64,000 nucleotides of DNA. Source: Sphingobium sp. C100 (GTDB lineage: Bacteria; Pseudomonadota; Alphaproteobacteria; Sphingomonadales; Sphingomonadaceae). The DNA lies in the NCBI RefSeq assembly GCF_000508185.1, contig NZ_AYOY01000165.1, positions 28,322 to 92,321 on the forward strand. Direction: 5' to 3'. The translations under genes were made by a program, and so were the position numbers. Positions 59,312 through 64,000 of the stretch are shown in pieces; the stretch's first letter is position 1; each line of letters starts with the position of its first letter. The notes below the pieces were generated by a model. That model was not told the origin of the DNA and made no database searches. It worked only from the letters and a program-made list of their open reading frames with translations.

Positions 59312-60343
59312 TCAGTTGGCCTTAGCTTTGATCAGATCAAGCGCAACGTCGATGATCATGTCTTCCTGGCCTCCGACCATCCGGCGGTTGCCCAATTCGA
59401 CGAGGATCTCGCGGGTATCGATTCCGTACTGTTCCGCTGCCTTTTCCGCATGGCGCAGGAAGCTTGAATAGACGCCTGCATAGCCCAGGCTGAGCGTCTC
59501 GCGATCGACCCTCACCGGACGGTCCTGAAGCGGGCGTATGATGTCGTCCGCCGCGTCCATCAGCGCCATCACGTCGCAGCCGTGCTTCCAGCCCTTGCGG
59601 TTGGCGGCGGCGATGAACACCTCGAGCGGTGCGTTACCGGCTCCCGCACCCATCCCGGCAAGGCTCGCGTCGATCCGCACCGCGCCCGTCTGCGCGGCGA
59701 CGATCGAATTGGCCACGCCCAAGGACAGATTGTGGTGCGCATGGATGCCGCGTTGGGTTTCAGGCTTGAGCACCCGGTCATAGGCTTGGAGACGTGCGAT
59801 CACGCCATCCATGTCGAGCGCCCCGCCGCTGTCGGTGACATAGACGCAATGCGCGCCATAGCTTTCCATCAGCAGCGCCTGCTGCGCGAGCGCTTCGGAC
59901 TCGATCATGTGGCTCATCATCAGAAAGCCCGATACGTCCATGCCCAGATCGCGCGCGATGCCGATGTGCTGCTTGCCGACGTCGGCCTCGGTGCAGTGGG
60001 TCGCGACGCGCACGGAGCGCACCCCCATGGCATAGGCGCGCTTGAGTTCTTCGGCGGTGCCGATGCCGGGCACCAGAAGCGTTGTCAGCACCGCGTTCTG
60101 GATGACATCAGCGGCAGCCTCGATCCAGTCCCAGTCGGTATGGGCGCCAAACCCATAGTTGAAGGTCGAACCGTTCAGGCCATCGCCGTGCGAGACCTCG
60201 ATCGCATCCACCCCTGCCTCGTCAAGCGCCTTGGCGATCGTGCGCACGCTGTCGGTGCCATACATATGCAGGATGGCGTGCATCCCGTCGCGCAAGGTCA
60301 CGTCCTGGATGTAGAGCCGATCAGATGTTGGATCAAAGGTCAT
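59312..60343 (-). CDS. xylK: 4-Hydroxy-2-oxovalerate aldolase
   Basis: A 343-residue HMGL-like aldolase: [15 protein letters not shown] at the start, [15 protein letters not shown], and [16 protein letters not shown] with metal-binding HxH. It cleaves 4-hydroxy-2-oxovalerate to pyruvate and acetaldehyde and channels the latter to XylQ, whose gene overlaps it by four bases. Confidence 0.92.
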   Translation of the reverse strand: MTFDPTSDRLYIQDVTLRDGMHAILHMYGTDSVRTIAKALDEAGVDAIEVSHGDGLNGSTFNYGFGAHTDWDWIEAAADVIQNAVLTTLLVPGIGTAEELKRAYAMGVRSVRVATHCTEADVGKQHIGIARDLGMDVSGFLMMSHMIESEALAQQALLMESYGAHCVYVTDSGGALDMDGVIARLQAYDRVLKPETQRGIHAHHNLSLGVANSIVAAQTGAVRIDASLAGMGAGAGNAPLEVFIAAANRKGWKHGCDVMALMDAADDIIRPLQDRPVRVDRETLSLGYAGVYSSFLRHAEKAAEQYGIDTREILVELGNRRMVGGQEDMIIDVALDLIKAKAN

Positions 60344-61278
60344 GCTGCGATCTTTTCCATATGAGTCTTGGCCAAGCTCTCGCCTGCCGCCTTGGCGGCA
60401 GCGGTCATGATGTCGAGATTACCGGAATAGTTGGGCAGATAATCGCCCGCGCCCTCGACCTCGAGGAACACGCTGGTCTTGAGGCCTTCGAATTCACCGT
60501 AGCCGGGGATCTTGAGCGGCCGGTTCGAACCGAAGCGTTCGAACTGCACGTCCTGCTTGAGCCGGTAGCCCGGCACGTATGACTGCACCCTGGCAATCAT
60601 CGCCAGGACCGAATCGCGCACCTTTTCCTCATCGACCATTTCCGACAGCGTGAAGATCGTATCGCGCATGATCATCGGCGGTTCGGCGGGATTGAGAATG
60701 ATCACAGCCCGGCCCTTGGCCGCACCGCCGACAGTCTCAATCGCCCGCGCGGTGGTGCGGGTGAACTCATCAATGTTGGCACGGGTGCCGGGACCGGCGG
60801 AGCGCGACGAAACCGACGCGACGATTTCCGCATAGTGCACCTTGGCCACCTGCGAGACCGCCGCGACGATCGGAATCGTAGCCTGGCCGCCGCAGGTCAC
60901 CATGTTGATGTTGCGAACGGTCGCATCGACCGCGGGGTTGACAGGCGGGATGGTCGCCGGACCGATCGCTGCCGGTGTCAGGTCGACCATCAGCTTGCCG
61001 TCGCGGGCGAGTATCTCGTCATGCGCCTTGTGCGCATAGGCCGAAGTCGCATCGAAGGCGATGCCGATATCGGCATATTGCGGCATCCGACACAGGCCCT
61101 CGATCCCCTCGTGAGTGGTGGCCACGCCCCTTTCGCGGGCCATCGCCAGGCCTTCCGAGGCCGGATCGATCCCGACTACCGCTGCCAGCTCCAGAGTGTC
61201 CGAGCCCTTGAGCAGTTTGATCATCAGATCAGTGCCGATATTGCCGGAACCGATAATTGCGCACTTCATCCTGGCCAT
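60340..61278 (-). CDS. xylQ: Acetaldehyde dehydrogenase (acylating)
   Basis: A 312-residue enzyme: NAD-binding [19 protein letters not shown], and [18 protein letters not shown] with the catalytic Cys near residue 132. Product acetyl-CoA. The start at 61278 has GGAGGTTGG upstream and gives the family length; a longer start would run into xylJ. Confidence 0.92.
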   Translation of the reverse strand: MARMKCAIIGSGNIGTDLMIKLLKGSDTLELAAVVGIDPASEGLAMARERGVATTHEGIEGLCRMPQYADIGIAFDATSAYAHKAHDEILARDGKLMVDLTPAAIGPATIPPVNPAVDATVRNINMVTCGGQATIPIVAAVSQVAKVHYAEIVASVSSRSAGPGTRANIDEFTRTTARAIETVGGAAKGRAVIILNPAEPPMIMRDTIFTLSEMVDEEKVRDSVLAMIARVQSYVPGYRLKQDVQFERFGSNRPLKIPGYGEFEGLKTSVFLEVEGAGDYLPNYSGNLDIMTAAAKAAGESLAKTHMEKIAA

Positions 61279-61300
61279 TTGACCAACCTCCACTTCCAAT

Positions 61301-62095
61301 TCAGTCAGCAGCAAACGTAGCTCGGACAGTGCCAAGCCCATTGATCCGCGCTTCAACGACATCTCCGCGAGAAACCCCGGCCATCGGGCCGAGCGCGCCC
61401 GAAAGGATCACGTCGCCTTCCAGCAGGGGCCGCCCGGCATTCGCCATGACCCGCGCCAGCCACAGGGAAGAGGTGATTGGGCTACCAAGACAGGCGATCC
61501 CGGCGCCGACCGAAATCGGTTCGCCTTTTACCTCCATAACCATGCCGCACGTGCGCAAATCCAGCCTATCTAGCTTGCGCGGCACCGCGCCGAGCACGAA
61601 CAGTCCGCTCGACGCGTTGTCGGCGATCGTGTCCCAGATCTTGATGTCCCAGTTGGCGACGCGGCTGTCGACGATCTCGATTGCCGGAACGACATATTCG
61701 ACCGCGCGGATCATCTCGGCGGTGGTCATGTCGGGGTGGGGCAAATCCCGCCCAACGACGATCGCAATCTCGGCCTCGACCTTGGGCTGGATGACCTGAT
61801 CAAGCGACACCGGGATACCTTCCGGCACGTCCATGTCTGCGAACAGCATCCCGTAATCGGGCTGGTCCACCCCCAACTGGCGCTGGACTGCAAGCGACGT
61901 CAGGCCGATCTTGCGCCCTACGAGCCGCCGCCCGCTAGCCAGGTAGTGCCGGGTGTTGGATTCCTGCACAGCATAGGCGGCCTCAACGCCACCGGCGGCA
62001 ATCAGGTCTCGGATCGGACTGACCGGTGTGCCGCTTTCGGCGGCGCCGCGCAGCGCCAGAGCCGCTTGTTCGATGGTTTTAGGGTCGATAGTCAT
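61301..62095 (-). CDS. xylJ: 2-Hydroxypent-2,4-dienoate hydratase
   Basis: A 264-residue member of the FAA hydrolase-related family: [55 protein letters not shown] and SSGLFVLG. These fit XylJ/BphH hydratases rather than the decarboxylase. It lies four bases after xylG. Confidence 0.9.
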   Translation of the reverse strand: MTIDPKTIEQAALALRGAAESGTPVSPIRDLIAAGGVEAAYAVQESNTRHYLASGRRLVGRKIGLTSLAVQRQLGVDQPDYGMLFADMDVPEGIPVSLDQVIQPKVEAEIAIVVGRDLPHPDMTTAEMIRAVEYVVPAIEIVDSRVANWDIKIWDTIADNASSGLFVLGAVPRKLDRLDLRTCGMVMEVKGEPISVGAGIACLGSPITSSLWLARVMANAGRPLLEGDVILSGALGPMAGVSRGDVVEARINGLGTVRATFAAD

Positions 62096-62099
62096 CGTC

Positions 62100-63584
62100 T
62101 TAAAGCTTTACGCAGATGTTGGTGATCTCGGTGTAGAATTCGAGGCTGTGCACCCCGCCTTCCCGGCCTATGCCGGAATGGCCGGACCCGCCGAAAGCCG
62201 TGCGCAGATCGCGCAGGAACCAGGAATTGACCCAGCACACCCCCACCTCCATCGCCGCCGCCACGCGGTGTCCGCGGGACAGGTTTTCGGTCCAGACTGA
62301 GGCGCACAGGCCGTATACCGTATCGTTTGCCAGCGCGATCACCTCGTCCTCGCTGTCGAACGGTAAGATGCCGCAGCACGGCCCGAAGATTTCCTCGCGC
62401 ATCACGGTGTCGCCGTGGGCGACGTCGATCCACAACGTCGGTTCCACGAAGAAGCCGCCGGCTTCCGCGCCCGAGATTTCAGGAACGCCGCCGCCGGTGA
62501 CCACGGTGGCCCCGTCCTCGACCGCACGGCGATAGTAGCCCAGCACTTTCTCGCGGTGCTCGGCGCTGATCAGAGGGCCGAGATAGGCGCGATCACCGGT
62601 CACGCCCGGCTTGAAGTCCTGCGCCGCCGCCGCCATCCGCGCCACGAAGGCATCGAAGATCGGCCGTTCGACATAGACCCGCTCGGTTCCGAGGCAGACC
62701 TGCCCGGTGTTCAGGAAGACCGAGCGCGACAGACCCTCGACCGCTTTGTCGAGGTCGGCATCGGCGAACACGATCGCCGGGTTCTTGCCACCGAGTTCGA
62801 ACGAGATGTCGCGAACGCCGGTCGCGGCCTTCTGCATGATGGCCTGTCCGGTGCCGGTTTCGCCGGTGAAGGTGATGGCATCGACATCGGGGTTGGACGT
62901 GAGGAATTCGCCGGCCGAACCCGGACCGAATCCATGGACGACGTTGTAGACACCCTTGGGCATGCCCACCGCGTTCATCACTTCGCCCAGTAGGGCAGCG
63001 GTACGAGGCGTTTCCTCGGACGGCTTGACCACCACGGTATTGCCGCAGGCAAGCGCCGGGCCAACCTTCCAGGTCATCAGCAGCAGCGGGAAGTTCCACG
63101 GGCAGACGACGGCGACCACACCCTTGGGCTTGCGCACGGTATAGTTGAACGCCTGGCCGCCATCGGGGGTTGGCGTGTTGAAGCTTTCGCCCGGCATCGT
63201 CGAGACGACATCGGCGAACATGCGGAAGTTAGCGGCTCCGCGCGGAATATCGATATGCGACGCAACATGACGCGGCTTGCCGGTGTCGGCCACTTCGGCA
63301 GCCAGGAAATCATCCGCTCGGCGTTCGATCTCGGTCGCCACGGCGGTGATCAGCTTGACCCGTTCGGCCGTGGTCATCTTGCCCCACGGCCCGGTAAGCG
63401 CGGCCTTGGCCGCAGCCACGGCGTCGGCGACGTCTGCCTGGCTTGCTTCGTGCACAACCCCGATCTCGGCCCCGGTGGCCGGATTGACGTTGGAAAACGA
63501 CTTGCCCTCGCTGCCTTCGCGATAGGACCCGTCGATGAAGTTCAGGATAGTATCCGTGATTGGAGAGGAGGAGACGGAAGTCAT
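62100..63584 (-). CDS. xylG: 2-Hydroxymuconic semialdehyde dehydrogenase
   Basis: A 494-residue ALDH: VCPWNFPLLLMTWKVGPALA, FELGGKNPAIVFADADLD, catalytic Cys in NTGQVCLGTERVYVERPIF, EEIFGPCCGILPFD. The extra sequence details (TGKPRHVASHIDIPRGAANF) match XylG/DmpC. It oxidises the meta-cleavage product and is the first complete gene of the lower operon; the promoter is probably beyond the right edge. Confidence 0.92.
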   Translation of the reverse strand: MTSVSSSPITDTILNFIDGSYREGSEGKSFSNVNPATGAEIGVVHEASQADVADAVAAAKAALTGPWGKMTTAERVKLITAVATEIERRADDFLAAEVADTGKPRHVASHIDIPRGAANFRMFADVVSTMPGESFNTPTPDGGQAFNYTVRKPKGVVAVVCPWNFPLLLMTWKVGPALACGNTVVVKPSEETPRTAALLGEVMNAVGMPKGVYNVVHGFGPGSAGEFLTSNPDVDAITFTGETGTGQAIMQKAATGVRDISFELGGKNPAIVFADADLDKAVEGLSRSVFLNTGQVCLGTERVYVERPIFDAFVARMAAAAQDFKPGVTGDRAYLGPLISAEHREKVLGYYRRAVEDGATVVTGGGVPEISGAEAGGFFVEPTLWIDVAHGDTVMREEIFGPCCGILPFDSEDEVIALANDTVYGLCASVWTENLSRGHRVAAAMEVGVCWVNSWFLRDLRTAFGGSGHSGIGREGGVHSLEFYTEITNICVKL

Positions 63585-63624
63585 TGGTGCATATTACCTA
63601 CGTTTTGCCAGAACCCATGGGGCG

Positions 63625-64000
63625 TCAGAATTGCCTTGCGCCGATCGCAGCGAGGCCGGCGTTGGCGTACTCGACGTCCATCGCTTCGCTCCCGCCGGAA
63701 ATACCAATCGCACCGACGAATTCACCGGCAATTTCGATCGGTAGGCCGCCGCCGAACATCGCTATTCCCGGCTGCGCGACGATCCCGTCGCGCAAGGCCG
63801 GATTGCCCGAAACCATCGCATAGAGATCCGGCGTCGGGACGCGGAAGCTGGCGGCGCTGTAAGCCTTGTCCTGCGCGATCTTTGCAGACGGCGAAGGGGA
63901 GCCGCTGGCGCGCACGAACGCGACCAGGTCTCCCCCCGCGCCGACCACCGCGGCAACGACCGGACAGCCCGCCGCCGCACCCATGGCAACGGCGGCAGCC
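63625..64000 (-). CDS. HbpS/GlcG-family protein (DUF336), 5' end beyond window
   Basis: The C-terminal 124 codons of a heme-degradation-like GlcG/HbpS protein: VVAAVVGAGGDLVAFVRASG, DKAYSAASFRVPT, IVAQPGIAMFGGGLPIEIAG and GAIGISGGS. The frame stays open to the window edge, so the start is missing. Such genes are often found near meta-cleavage operons; the role is unknown. Confidence 0.85.
   Translation of the reverse strand, partial: AAAVAMGAAAGCPVVAAVVGAGGDLVAFVRASGSPSPSAKIAQDKAYSAASFRVPTPDLYAMVSGNPALRDGIVAQPGIAMFGGGLPIEIAGEFVGAIGISGGSEAMDVEYANAGLAAIGARQF

Noticed and set aside
1..64000. CRISPR arrays, tRNA or rRNA genes
   Set aside because: No regularly spaced direct repeats, no rRNA-like blocks and no tRNA-like cloverleaf with a CCA end was recognised by eye.

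Overview
The window is high-GC DNA with alphaproteobacterial gene content. It reads as part of a large conjugative, catabolic plasmid (or an integrative element of similar build) from a sphingomonad such as Novosphingobium, Sphingobium or Sphingomonas. Three things point there: an F-type (MPF_F) conjugation operon, a SciP homologue (found in alphaproteobacteria), and xyl/bph-type aromatic degradation genes beside a TonB receptor, as is known for sphingomonad plasmids such as pNL1. No replication, relaxase, tRNA or rRNA gene is visible. The genus is an inference.

Layout. (1) 1-15.5 kb: a minus-strand transfer operon in near-F order, traA-L-E-K-B-dsbC-V-C-orf-trbI-traF(peptidase)-traW-orf-traU-trbC-traN-orf-traF-traH, with traH cut by the left edge. 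Most junctions overlap by a few bases. (2) 15.5-19.7 kb: divergent candidate regulators (an acidic protein and an XRE-like protein), a VirB1-like lytic transglycosylase and a large hypothetical protein. (3) 19.7-32.4 kb: an accessory and regulatory block with a winged-helix/GNAT pair, a LysR regulator, a small SGNH-like protein, two paralogous membrane diguanylate cyclases, SciP, a UbiB-like kinase and a membrane GGDEF-EAL protein with a probable N-terminal frameshift. A gene-free stretch here carries a nested 113-bp inverted repeat. (4) 32.4-38.2 kb: a complete 4.65-kb Tn3-family transposon with 40-bp terminal repeats but no target duplication, followed by truncated IS110, IS3 and IS5 remnants. 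(5) 38.2-39.1 kb: a markedly AT-rich island with a TetR regulator and a small helix-turn-helix protein. (6) 39.2-64 kb: the catabolic region.

How the catabolic genes fit together. XylM/XylA would hydroxylate a methyl side chain. The aldehyde dehydrogenase could oxidise the resulting aldehyde. Rieske oxygenase alpha/beta pairs (three in all) would form cis-diols from aromatic acids or rings, and the XylL/BenD-like and BphB-like dehydrogenases would turn these into catechols. The minus-strand operon xylG-J-Q-K-I-H-T then takes the meta-cleavage product (2-hydroxymuconic semialdehyde) to pyruvate and acetyl-CoA. A NahE-like hydratase-aldolase with its own Rieske pair suggests a second, PAH-like or side-chain branch. 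The ring-cleavage dioxygenase and the Rieske ferredoxin are not in the window. A XylR/DmpR-type activator faces a textbook sigma-54 promoter (GG-N10-GC) with an upstream palindrome. This promoter probably drives the 46-55.6 kb operon: two oxygenase pairs, the TonB receptor and xylMA. The operon is interrupted by an 836-bp IS5-family element that splits the TonB receptor, with an exact TA duplication.
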